A stretch of 64,000 bases of DNA, taken from positions 1,364,001-1,428,000 of the forward strand of contig NZ_JALEBG010000001.1 in assembly GCF_022758235.1 (NCBI RefSeq), read 5' to 3'. A program made the position numbers and the translations under genes. This DNA comes from Pontibacter liquoris. GTDB taxonomy: Bacteria > Bacteroidota > Bacteroidia > Cytophagales > Hymenobacteraceae. Below the pieces are notes generated by a model, which saw nothing but the letters and a program-made list of their open reading frames with translations, did not search any database and was not told the origin of the DNA. Below, one piece after another: positions 54,433 to 63,545 of the stretch. Numbering within the stretch: position 1 is the stretch's first letter; each line of letters begins with the position of its first letter.

Positions 54433-55029
54433 CTAGCGTCTGAAAAAGGCCCAGGCAAGTACATAACTAACGAATACAAGCCCAAGGCCGATCACAAAGA
54501 CAGTATAAGACAATTTCAGGAGGCGATATTTCCGGGCCAGGACTTTCCCCTGCAAGTATATATTGTCGATCATGGTGGTATACAACTTGTCCGGGTCCTG
54601 CATCATTTCTTTCATACTTTGCTGATAAGCATCCCGGCTTAAGGTGATATAATCCCCGAAAAAGAGCAGGTCTCTTTTGCCTGCCGCTTCCCGGGAAGGA
54701 GCAATATGGGGGCGGGTAGCCAGCACAGCGAAGCTGGTCGTCAGCATGCACACCCCCGTCAGCAAAATAGAAGGAAACAGCAAATGCGGAACACTCGCAA
54801 AATTCCTGACAAAAGACGAGATCATGATCGAAGCAATGATCGCGTTGATAGAGATCATCAGGTTCGCTTTGCTGTCTGCGATGGAACTCAGCTGTAAATG
54901 GCTGCCCATGGTGGTCCGGAACATGGTTTCCACGCCCTTAGCGGATTTCTTTTCCTTTGCTTTCTGAAGTGCTTTCCGGAGCTTTTTGTTCTCCTCCAAA
55001 AGTTCTTCCAGTGTTGCGTTTGCTTCCAT
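54433..55029 (-). CDS. PycTM-like (Pycsar-effector-type) membrane protein
   Basis: A 198-residue protein. An N-terminal coiled coil (LEELLEENKKLRKALQKAKE) precedes GVETMFRTTMGSHLQLSSIA then DSKANLMISINAIIASIM, the signature of the Pycsar effector membrane domain (the DUF5706/PycTM family). Three membrane helices are seen (about 65-83, 93-112, 172-193). In known Pycsar systems such proteins damage the membrane after binding cCMP or cUMP. It lacks the cNMP-binding or HD domain often fused to PycTM. It ends 20 bases from the adenylate cyclase gene on the opposite strand. Confidence 0.75.
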   Translation of the reverse strand: MEANATLEELLEENKKLRKALQKAKEKKSAKGVETMFRTTMGSHLQLSSIADSKANLMISINAIIASIMISSFVRNFASVPHLLFPSILLTGVCMLTTSFAVLATRPHIAPSREAAGKRDLLFFGDYITLSRDAYQQSMKEMMQDPDKLYTTMIDNIYLQGKVLARKYRLLKLSYTVFVIGLGLVFVSYVLAWAFFRR

Positions 55030-55315
55030 ACTTCTCCTCCGTTTTTCTCTATTGCGGCTTGCCGTTCTTCCGGTAACTGGCTACGGCACCCTACCTTTAT
55101 ACTTCCTGGCCCGCGTAGGACTGATGCGTAAAACAGGTTGCTTTTATACTTTACTGTTTCTTCGTGATTCCGCCTTCTGTTAATCCGCGCTTGACCAATT
55201 CATAGCCCGCTTAAACAGGAAGGGCATCAGCTGCTACTTGTTACAGGCAGGGTATGCAGGAAGCCCTCCGGTTAGCTATACTTAGATACTGACTATATGC
55301 AAAAGTAGAAGCAGG

Positions 55316-57547
55316 TTAATTCCCTGTGGGCAGGCTGATCCTGAATTCCGAGTATTCTCCTTCCTTTGTTTCTACCTGCAGCTGTCCCCCATGCCCTTTG
55401 GTGATGATGTCGTAGCTGAGGGACAGTCCCAGGCCGGTGCCCTGGCCGGTGGGCTTGGTGGTAAAGAACGGCTGGAACACTTTGCTTCTGACCTGCTCGG
55501 GTATGCCCGTGCCGTTGTCACGGATCGTAATCTCCAGTTGGCCATTCTGCTGGCAGGTGGTCACTTTAAGTTCGGGCTCATACTGGCCATTCAGCTGTGT
55601 TTTCTTTTGCTGGGTCGCATAAAAGGCATTGTTAAACAGGTTGAGCAGCACCCGACCTAGTTCCTGCGGCACCACGCCGATCTTCTTTGCCTGGCTGTCG
55701 TAGTTGGTGACCAGCGAGGCGTTAAAACTTTTGTCTTTTGCCCGCAGTCCGTGGTAGGCCAGGCGCAGGTACTCGTCCACAAGCGCATTGACGTCGGTTG
55801 GCTGCTTTTCGCCGGAGGAGCTGCCCGAGTGCTGGAGCATGTCTTTGACAATAGAATCGGCCCGTTTGCCATGTTGCGTGATCTTTTCCAGGTTTTGTTC
55901 CAGGTCAGCCAGTAAGGTTTCGACCGGCGCTGCTTTACCTGACTGTAGTTCTTCCCGAAGCTCCTGCAGGATCTCGACTGATACCTCCGAGAAGTTATTC
56001 ACAAAGTTGAGCGGGTTCTGGATTTCGTGGGCGATACCGGCGGTTACTTCTCCCAGTGAGGCCATCTTTTCGCGCTGCACCAGTTGTTCCTGTGTGATCT
56101 TGAGTTCGTGTAACGTTCCTTCCAGGTGGTCGCGCTGCTCCGTGATCGTTTCTTTTTGATGCAGCAGTTCTTCGTTCGTTTTGTTCAGCTCGCCGTTAAG
56201 CTGGTGCAGGCGTTGTGCCTGGTCGTCGATCTCGGCTTTCTGCTGCCTGAGCAGGCGGTTGGTACGCTGCTGCTTCCGGTTGTAGCCTACCAGTATACCG
56301 GCGATGAGCACCAGCAGGCCAAGTACGGCCAGCAGGGCATACTTCTGCTGCCGTTGCCGGCTGGCCCGTTCTTCTTGCAATTGCCTGTCTTTGGTGAGCA
56401 TGGCAATCTCCGACTGCTTTTTATCCAGCTCGTACTGAAACTTTAGCCCGGCTACCGTATTTTGCTTGTCTTCGCCGGTCAGGCTGTCTTTGTAGGCCAG
56501 GTATAGCTGTTGCGCCTGGTAGGCCTTCGGATAATTTTTTTTAGCCGCGTAGGCCTGCGCCAGTACTTCGTAGGTGTTGTGGATGTTGCGTTTAAAGCCG
56601 ATCTCTTCGGCCAGCGCCAGCGCCCGGTTGGCATAGTATAGCGCACTATCAGGGTGGCCGGCATCCAGCTGAACGGCCGCTACCTGGTAACAGGCATCGG
56701 CCACGCCTTCTTTCTCGCCCAGCGCCTGGAAGAGGGAGATGGCGCGGGAACCATAAGCCAGCGCCTGGTCGTATTGCTGCTGCTTGCCTTTTACCTCTAC
56801 CAGGTTGCGCAGCACCAGGGCTTCCAGTTCCTTGTTTTCGGTTTCCCTGCTCAGGGTCAGGCTTCGGTTGTAAGCCGTTTCGGCCTGCGCATACTGCTGC
56901 TGGTCGCTGTAAACGCCGCCTATGTTATTCAGGAAACGGGCCACCTCACTTTTATCGCCTAATTGTTCCTGCAGTTTTAACCCGCGTTGGAAATACGTAA
57001 GCGCCGACCTGAGTTCACCCATCTCTTTGTAAAGCACACCCACATTGCCCATAATGGAAGCTGCTTCCTTGTTCTTGCCTGTTTTTTCAAATACCTGCAC
57101 CGCTTGCAGGTAAAACTGTAGCGCGCGGGGGTAATCGGACTGGCTGTGGTAAATTGTGCCTTTGCCATTAAGCGCCCAGGCAATGGTGGTACTATCACCG
57201 ATCCGGGTAGCTACCTGCCGGGCTTCTTCAAAGGCGCTGAGTGCGGCGGTATAATCGGCTTGCTGGTAGTAATAACTTCCAATGCGGCGTAAAGCCGTGG
57301 CTTCTACTTTCCTATACTTTAGTTTGCGGGCGAGCTGCAGGGCTTGCGAGGCCATCGTGTAGCTTTGCTCCGGGTCGGTTGCCTTTAGTTCGTAGGCCAG
57401 GTCGTTTAATAATTGCGCGCGGGTGGTGTCGGGCTGGGGATGCTGGGCTAAAAGCGTTTTCAGGCTGTCGGCCGCACCCTCCTGTGCATGCAGGGGCATG
57501 GCAGCCAGCAGCAACCCAAATAAAAGCAGGCAGAGGGCTTTTTTCAT
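55316..57547 (-). CDS. TPR-containing sensor histidine kinase
   Basis: A 743-residue kinase. A signal peptide (ending PLHAQ) exports a sensor made of about seven tetratricopeptide repeats (residues 40-360, for example ALNGKGTIYHSQSDYPRALQ). After one membrane helix (about 400-420) and a coiled coil comes the transmitter: phospho-acceptor His507 in GIAHEIQNPLNFVNNFSEV, N-box LLNLFNNAFYAT, G-boxes DNGTGIPEQ and GQGTGLGLSLSYDIITKGHGG. The transmitter is nearly the same as that of the divergent propeller kinase at 58300. No regulator is fused. Confidence 0.92.
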   Translation of the reverse strand: MKKALCLLLFGLLLAAMPLHAQEGAADSLKTLLAQHPQPDTTRAQLLNDLAYELKATDPEQSYTMASQALQLARKLKYRKVEATALRRIGSYYYQQADYTAALSAFEEARQVATRIGDSTTIAWALNGKGTIYHSQSDYPRALQFYLQAVQVFEKTGKNKEAASIMGNVGVLYKEMGELRSALTYFQRGLKLQEQLGDKSEVARFLNNIGGVYSDQQQYAQAETAYNRSLTLSRETENKELEALVLRNLVEVKGKQQQYDQALAYGSRAISLFQALGEKEGVADACYQVAAVQLDAGHPDSALYYANRALALAEEIGFKRNIHNTYEVLAQAYAAKKNYPKAYQAQQLYLAYKDSLTGEDKQNTVAGLKFQYELDKKQSEIAMLTKDRQLQEERASRQRQQKYALLAVLGLLVLIAGILVGYNRKQQRTNRLLRQQKAEIDDQAQRLHQLNGELNKTNEELLHQKETITEQRDHLEGTLHELKITQEQLVQREKMASLGEVTAGIAHEIQNPLNFVNNFSEVSVEILQELREELQSGKAAPVETLLADLEQNLEKITQHGKRADSIVKDMLQHSGSSSGEKQPTDVNALVDEYLRLAYHGLRAKDKSFNASLVTNYDSQAKKIGVVPQELGRVLLNLFNNAFYATQQKKTQLNGQYEPELKVTTCQQNGQLEITIRDNGTGIPEQVRSKVFQPFFTTKPTGQGTGLGLSLSYDIITKGHGGQLQVETKEGEYSEFRISLPTGN

Positions 57548-58299
57548 GGTGGCAGTACTATTCCTAATGACGGGTAATCAGCGCAACAGGTAGTTCTTTC
57601 TATAACTATAAAGCCAGTAAAAAGGCTTATTTAAAGCAGGGTGATATCTTAAAGAATATGGTGCCGCAGGTATACTTCGCTTTTAAAGTATAAAGCTTCG
57701 GCAGGCAAAGCAGGCGCGGTCTCGCTCCTGTTAAAAGTTCAGAATGATAGCTTTTCTCTGTTATAGTAATTTAACGATTAAGCTGGATAAGAGTTAATTA
57801 AATGTGGTGTAAGTGCAATTTGTATTTACCCTTATGTACAAACCATTTCCTTTTGTGCGTAAGCGGTGCCAACAGTTATACTTTGGGGTATCAATTGTAT
57901 ATCCTTAAATACTGGCATGGGCTGGCAGCGCTTGACCAGAACGTAATTGTTATTGCTGTTTGAAAGTGCTATAAATTATGAGTTGGGTCATACTTAAATT
58001 TCATAAGATCGTACATAGTATTCGAATATAGCCTATTAGCCTCCCCGTTCAGCTGCTTTGCTTCCAAAGCCGCTGTTTTCCTTTGTTAATAGTTTTTCCT
58101 TAACGCAGTAGTATAAGCCTATTCACATCATACCCGGCAGAGGTAAGGGCGCAAGTTCAGGATAGCTGTCTTTTTCTACCTGCTGCGATGATCTTAGCCC
58201 TTTACAAGTGAGTTTTAACCTACCGGATTTCCTGCTTGCGGCCCTACGAAAGCAGGCGTTTATAATTCTTTCATTCAGGGATCACACAACTTGAAGGAT
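57548..58299. other. Divergent intergenic region between two kinases
   Basis: 752 bases, AT-rich in the middle (57740-57840), with TATACTT/AAGTATA near 57673, 57688 and 57878. It should hold both kinase promoters. No credible reading frame, repeat or RNA gene is visible. Confidence 0.45.
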
Positions 58300-61200
58300 A
58301 TGCTGCACTTCGTCACCCGCCACCTTGCTGCCTTGCTGCTTTTATGGGGCATTTCCTGCTGCTGCCTGCAGGCGCAGAACCTGATCTTTAACAAAGTTGC
58401 CGTAGAAAAAGACGGCGGCCTGGGGCTGATAGCCGGCATTACGCAGGATAAACAGGGCTTTCTCTGGGTAGCTACCCATACCGGCCTCTATAAGTATGAC
58501 GGCTATACGTTAACTTCCTATACAAACAAACGCTTTGACCATAATTCGTTAGCCGATAACCGGTTAGAGTGTATTACGACCGGCCAGGACGGCATGATCT
58601 GGATAGGCGTGTGGGCCACGGGACTGGACAGGCTGGATCCCCGGACAGGGACGTTTACGCATTACCGGCATGATCCTAAAGACCCCAATAGCCTGAGTGA
58701 TGACCTGGTAACGGCACTGCTGCAGGATCGGGAGGGCAATCTGTGGGTGGGCACGCATAAAGGGCTTAACTTGTTTCACCCCGAAACAGGCACTTTCACC
58801 CACTATCAGTACGACCCGGCCAATGCAGCAAGTATAAGCGATAACAAAGTCAGGGCACTTTACCAGGACCGGCAGGGGAGTATCTGGGTCGGAACAGGCA
58901 GCCCCTGGGAATCGAAACCCGAAGAAGGCGGCCTGAACCGCTTTAACCCAAAGACCGGCACCTTTACACGCTACAAGCATGATCCTAACAAGAACAACAC
59001 CCTGGTCTCAAATTGGGTACGTGCCATCTATGAAGACAAGAGCGGTACCTTCTGGGTAGGCACTCACGGGGATGGCCTGCACCGGATGGACCGGGAAAAA
59101 GGCACATTCGAACGGCTGCCCTATGATGCCGCGCACCCCAGTAAATTAAGCCGTCCTTATGTAGACAAGGAAAAGCAAAATGATGGCGTAAACATTATCC
59201 TGCAGGATGATGCAGGTGCAATCTGGATCGGTACCTACGACAGCGGATTAAACCGCTACGACCCTGGCACAGGGAAGGTGACGACTTACCAGAAAAGCAC
59301 TGCTCAGCAAACAGGTTTAGATGATAATAATATCTGGGCTGCTTATACCACCCAAGAGGGCACGTTGTGGTTTGGTACGGCCAATGGCAACCTGTTCCGG
59401 CTTGACCCGCACCGGCAAAGTATACCGCATGTTGTAACCAATACTGATGTCTACAGTTTTTACGAGGATGCGGCCGGTTTTCTGTTAATCGGAACCTCCA
59501 AAGGATTGCGCCGCCAGGATTTGCGGAGTGGCGCGGTAAAGCAGTTTAGACATGATCCGGCTAATCCGGCAAGTATAAGCGCGGATACCGTTTATTCCAT
59601 CTATAAAGACCACAAGGGCGACATATGGCTGGGAAATGCCAGCGGCGACCTGAACAAGTATAACGCCCGCACCGGCACCTTTACCAGCTACCAGCATGAT
59701 GAGAAAGACTTGACCACTTTAAGCGGTGGCCCGGTATACGCCATGCTGGAAGATAGCCATGGCAGTTTCTGGCTGGCAACCGGTTTCGGCCTCGATAAAA
59801 TGGACAAGGAGAAAGGCACCTTCGCGCATCATCAAAGTGATCCGAACGATCCGGGAAGTATCAGCCATAACATGATCGTGTCTGTGCTGGAAGACAGAAA
59901 TGGGTATCTGTGGCTGGGCACCCGCTATGGTGGCGGCGTGAACCTGTACGACATTCAGCGAAACCGTTCGAAGAAGTATTTACTGGGCACTAATGTATCG
60001 GCTATTATAAAGGATGACCAAAATGTTGTTTGGGTGGCGACCGAATCATCCGGTATTTTCAGGTTCGACCGGGCAGCCGATGCGTTCATCCCTTTTAAAA
60101 CAGACCTCAATGAGGAGGTGATCAACATCAAAAGCATTGTGCCCGATGAGGAGGGCAACCTTTGGTTCGGTACAAAAAAAGGGCTGCTTAAAGTAGATAA
60201 AACCCGGGAAAAAATAACCCTGCTCAAGGAGCCTTATGGGATAACACCCAAAACCCTCACTTTCCGGGCGGGCTACAAAGGCCGCGATGGCAAACTTTAT
60301 TTTGGCAACAACACCGGGTATTATGCCTTTTATCCGCAGCAGTGGGTGCCAAACGATTATCCTCCGCTGATCACGTTTACCGGTTTGCGCATCTTCAATA
60401 CGCCTGTGCTGCCTGGTAAAGGCGGCCCGCTGAACGCACCCCTGAGCGAAACAGGTAAAATTGCGCTGGGACCCGATCAAAAAGTTTTCTCAGTTGATTT
60501 TACCGGCATCCATTTCAGCAATCCGGAGCAAAATAAGTTCTTGTTCAAGCTCGAGAACTATGACCACGACTGGCGCCAATCAACTGACCGCACGGCCGCT
60601 TATTATAACGTGCCTTCGGGTAACTATGTGCTGCGGGTACGGGCCGCTAACAGCGACAACGTATGGGCGGAGAAAGCGCTGGCGATTCGTGTCAGGCCGC
60701 ATTGGTGGAATACCTGGTGGGCCTACCTGTTGTATGGGGTATTGCTGGCAGGCACCGTGCTGAAAGTGAACCGCCTGCAGCGCCGCCGGCTGATCAGGAG
60801 AGAGCGCCACCGCGCACGGGAACGGGAGCTTGTGCAGGCCCGCGAAATAGAAAAGGCCTATCATAAAATGAAGCGCACGCAGGCAAAGCTGATCCAGGCA
60901 GAAAAAATGGCTTCGCTGGGAGAGCTAACCGCCGGTATTGCGCACGAGATCCAGAACCCGCTCAACTTTGTGAATAACTTCTCGGAAGTATCGGAAGAGT
61001 TGATAGAAGAGCTGGAGCAGGAAGCCACGGCCGATAACAAAAATCAGGTGCTGGCGCTTGCTGCCGACCTGAAAGAAAACCTGCATAAAATTCGGGAGCA
61101 CGGCAAGCGGGCCGCCTCGATCGTGAAGAGCATGCTGCAGCATTCCAAAACAACCACAGGCGAAAAAGAACCGACCGACATCAATACCTTGGTAGACGAA

Positions 61201-61701
61201 TACCTGCGTCTGGCTTACCACGGGCTGCGGGCAAAAGACAAAACCTTTAACGCCTCGCTGGTCACCAACCTGGATGCTGAACTAGAGAAAGTAGATGTGG
61301 TGCCCCAGGAGCTGGGCCGCGTGCTATTGAACCTGTTTAACAATGCCTTTTATGCAACCCAGCAAAAGAAAAAGCATACTACGGCAGGGCAGGTGTACGA
61401 ACCTAAAGTAGAAGTATACACCAGCCACAGTCAGGAGCATGTGGAAATCAAGATCAGAGACAATGGAACCGGCATTCCGGAGGCTTTAAGGAGCAAGGTG
61501 TTTCAGCCGTTCTTCACGACCAAACCTACCGGGCAGGGCACGGGGCTGGGCTTGTCGATCAGCTACGACATCATTACCAAAGGGCATGGCGGAGAACTGC
61601 TGGTTGATTCGGTGGAAGGGGAGTATACCGAGTTTACCATTGTGTTACCCATCACAGTAGCCGCCCCGGCAGCACCCGTAGTCCTGACAAGCAACTCCTG
61701 A
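58300..61701 (+). CDS. Two-component regulator propeller histidine kinase
   Basis: A 1133-residue sensor. After a signal peptide (ending CLQAQ) come two seven-bladed propellers built from about fourteen regulator-propeller repeats of the form N-G-LW-VGT...GL-R-dP-TG-F (residues about 30-660). Then follow the Y_Y_Y domain (FKLENYDHDWRQ, VPSGNYVLRVRA), one membrane helix (about 800-820), and the transmitter with His882 in GIAHEIQNPLNFVNNFSEV, LLNLFNNAFYAT and GTGLGLSISYDIITKGHGG. The C-terminal helix-turn-helix of hybrid propeller regulators is absent. These sensors usually detect polysaccharides or cell-envelope signals. An in-frame TTG at 58291 is an alternative start. Confidence 0.92.
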   Translation: MLHFVTRHLAALLLLWGISCCCLQAQNLIFNKVAVEKDGGLGLIAGITQDKQGFLWVATHTGLYKYDGYTLTSYTNKRFDHNSLADNRLECITTGQDGMIWIGVWATGLDRLDPRTGTFTHYRHDPKDPNSLSDDLVTALLQDREGNLWVGTHKGLNLFHPETGTFTHYQYDPANAASISDNKVRALYQDRQGSIWVGTGSPWESKPEEGGLNRFNPKTGTFTRYKHDPNKNNTLVSNWVRAIYEDKSGTFWVGTHGDGLHRMDREKGTFERLPYDAAHPSKLSRPYVDKEKQNDGVNIILQDDAGAIWIGTYDSGLNRYDPGTGKVTTYQKSTAQQTGLDDNNIWAAYTTQEGTLWFGTANGNLFRLDPHRQSIPHVVTNTDVYSFYEDAAGFLLIGTSKGLRRQDLRSGAVKQFRHDPANPASISADTVYSIYKDHKGDIWLGNASGDLNKYNARTGTFTSYQHDEKDLTTLSGGPVYAMLEDSHGSFWLATGFGLDKMDKEKGTFAHHQSDPNDPGSISHNMIVSVLEDRNGYLWLGTRYGGGVNLYDIQRNRSKKYLLGTNVSAIIKDDQNVVWVATESSGIFRFDRAADAFIPFKTDLNEEVINIKSIVPDEEGNLWFGTKKGLLKVDKTREKITLLKEPYGITPKTLTFRAGYKGRDGKLYFGNNTGYYAFYPQQWVPNDYPPLITFTGLRIFNTPVLPGKGGPLNAPLSETGKIALGPDQKVFSVDFTGIHFSNPEQNKFLFKLENYDHDWRQSTDRTAAYYNVPSGNYVLRVRAANSDNVWAEKALAIRVRPHWWNTWWAYLLYGVLLAGTVLKVNRLQRRRLIRRERHRARERELVQAREIEKAYHKMKRTQAKLIQAEKMASLGELTAGIAHEIQNPLNFVNNFSEVSEELIEELEQEATADNKNQVLALAADLKENLHKIREHGKRAASIVKSMLQHSKTTTGEKEPTDINTLVDEYLRLAYHGLRAKDKTFNASLVTNLDAELEKVDVVPQELGRVLLNLFNNAFYATQQKKKHTTAGQVYEPKVEVYTSHSQEHVEIKIRDNGTGIPEALRSKVFQPFFTTKPTGQGTGLGLSISYDIITKGHGGELLVDSVEGEYTEFTIVLPITVAAPAAPVVLTSNS

Positions 61702-61922
61702 TCCTCTTAAGAAATTTGAGAATACGGGAAAGAGAGCAAGGGAGGATGCTTTACACCGGTAAAACGAAGAAGTGCTATTTAACAAGTATAAAAGCCGTTT
61801 TGCAAATATAGGAGCCTGAGGGGAACGGGCGGCTGGCTTTCTTTCGGAGGCGGGCTATTGTTTTGCCATTAAGGTAAACCGGCATTCAAACGGGCATACT
61901 TTTATCCGGTGCCGCTATACTT

Positions 61923-62345
61923 TCAATTCCCAATCCCTGAGATATATACGGTGATTTCCTCTTCCTTCTCCTGCAGGTGCTCATAGGCAAACGTCTGGAT
62001 CACCTCGCAGGCAACATTGTTAAGCACGCCAAAGATACGCGCCTGGCTGATGACTTCCTCGTTCCAGGCCGAGGCAATCACCATGATGGAAGAACCGTTA
62101 TAGGGCGTCAGGTCCATCAGGTCGGCTGTGCTTCCGGGCGATGGCCATTTGCCGGAGGCTAGCCTGTAGCTGCCCTGTTCCCAGCGGGGCGGCGTTTGCT
62201 TTTTATCAGGCGCAGGTATAAAATAGTTGTTTACCACAGGGCCTATAAACAACACATTCACTTCTTTTAGGGCACTTGGCACAAGGGCCATCGGGTCGGG
62301 CAGGAGTGTGCCGGCTTTTTCCAGGGCTTCTTCCGGGTTTTCCAT
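61923..62345 (-). CDS. Hypothetical cytosolic protein
   Basis: A 140-residue protein starting MENPEEALEKAGTLLPDPMA. There are no membrane segments; the C-terminal half is helical and acidic (CEVIQTFAYEHLQEKEEEIT). It carries VNVLFIGPVVNNYFIP, a hydrophobic strand. I do not recognise a family. Upstream sequence has TATACTT near 62358. Monocistronic by position. Confidence 0.55.
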   Translation of the reverse strand: MENPEEALEKAGTLLPDPMALVPSALKEVNVLFIGPVVNNYFIPAPDKKQTPPRWEQGSYRLASGKWPSPGSTADLMDLTPYNGSSIMVIASAWNEEVISQARIFGVLNNVACEVIQTFAYEHLQEKEEEITVYISGIGN

Positions 62346-62799
62346 GGTCGGGGTAGATATACTTACTTGTTTGTACTGCTGTGTCGCAAGATAAGTTTAC
62401 TGCCTGCGCCTGCTGACTATTACAAACCAACTTGTTATCACCTAAATATTACGACCATTTTAGGCTCCGGAAAGTATCTGAGAATCATGTGAGGATTTTA
62501 TGGATTTATACATTCACACCGGTATACCTCTGGAATAGACAAGCAAGTATGGCTATGCACGCCAGGCTTTTGAACGCCAGTCAGGCAATCTGAAGTTTTG
62601 TTGTGGATAGGATTAAACGAAGTATGGATTTGTATATATAGATAAAGCAGGATTTTTTTTGCGATTGTGAAAGCAATCCGATATACTTGTTTCAAGGGAC
62701 CTGGATATACTTCTTACTGAAAGCAGCAAACGCTTCTGAATACCAGTCCAAAACTAAAACAGCATCTATTTACGAGCAATTAAATTTCTGTAACCAGGT
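62346..62799. other. AT-rich intergenic region
   Basis: About 454 bases with several TATACTT motifs (62358, 62681, 62707) and no convincing gene. A 65-codon minus-strand frame at 62498-62695 has no coding character. Confidence 0.4.
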
Positions 62800-62994
62800 A
62801 TGGAAAAGCTACAGGCAATCCTCAGGCTGATGGAGTCTGACGAATACTTACTTGTGACAACATCGAAAGAAAAAGAGGAGATCTTTTTTAACCGGGATAT
62901 GTCTAATACCAACGTGAAGCGGTATTTCAAGCAGGTGTATGACTATGTCAGAAACAGCGAGAAGACCCTGAAAGCCTTTAAAAAGCTTTTATAA
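62800..62994 (+). CDS. Small basic protein of unknown function
   Basis: A 64-residue protein, MEKLQAILRLMESDEYLLVTT start, helical, ending in a Lys-rich amphipathic helix (EKTLKAFKKLL). No membrane segment or known motif. Accepted because the composition is protein-like over the whole length and ATG-to-stop is clean; it could be spurious. Confidence 0.4.
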   Translation: MEKLQAILRLMESDEYLLVTTSKEKEEIFFNRDMSNTNVKRYFKQVYDYVRNSEKTLKAFKKLL

Positions 62995-63545
62995 ACCTTT
63001 TGCCGGTGGCCATGCGGAGCATCCTGCCTGTTGAATTCAACAACCGGAAAACCAGGGTTGCTGCAGCCAGTTAGGATAGGCACCCAGTGTCTGTTGCGCG
63101 GGCATAACACAAGGTATAAGTTTAAACAACTAGCCATTGCGGCTAGGCAACAGCGCCGGTTAGGCATATAATCCCAAGAGAGAAGGAGTGTGAACGGAAG
63201 GAGGGAAGTAGGACTATAGCGGTGCCTGGTAATAAGTTAAATTATCCTATTAAAAAACCTCAGGGCTGTTAAGTTCTAAAAAGATAAGCACAAAAAAGTA
63301 GAACTTAACGGCTCTACCTTTAAACCGGGCTTTTCCCTGTTTTCCTGCTCATTGGTGGACTTACGTCCATGCAGGTATATTTTCCTCTTTTCGCGCCCTT
63401 GTGTGCTCCCTGCTGCACACTTATCCGTCTTTTGGTTATTGCTGCGCTGATTTCCTGAATTTTGTCCTTACTTTCACGGAAGCTTCCGCCAGCAGCACGT
63501 CAAGTGTAGCCGTTTGCAGGAGCGACTAGAGTCAAAACAGGTTTT
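62995..63545. other. Intergenic region with a dispersed hairpin unit
   Basis: 551 bases. It contains a stem GCTGTTAAGTTCTA (63265-63278) pairing with 63299-63312 through one G-U pair. Its left arm and loop (63261-63293) also occur with one difference at 37493-37525. No gene is visible before the ATG at 63546. Confidence 0.5.
63261..63312. repeat. Hairpin repeat C, copy 2
   Basis: The 33 bases from CAGGGCTGTTAAG through ATAAGCACAA match 37493-37525 with one change. Here the unit forms a 14-bp hairpin with 63299-63312. Confidence 0.6.

Noticed and set aside
53369..55029. Calling the cyclase and PycTM gene a standard Pycsar operon
   Set aside because: The genes converge, the cyclase has a receiver domain and adenylate-type residues, and the effector has no nucleotide-binding domain.
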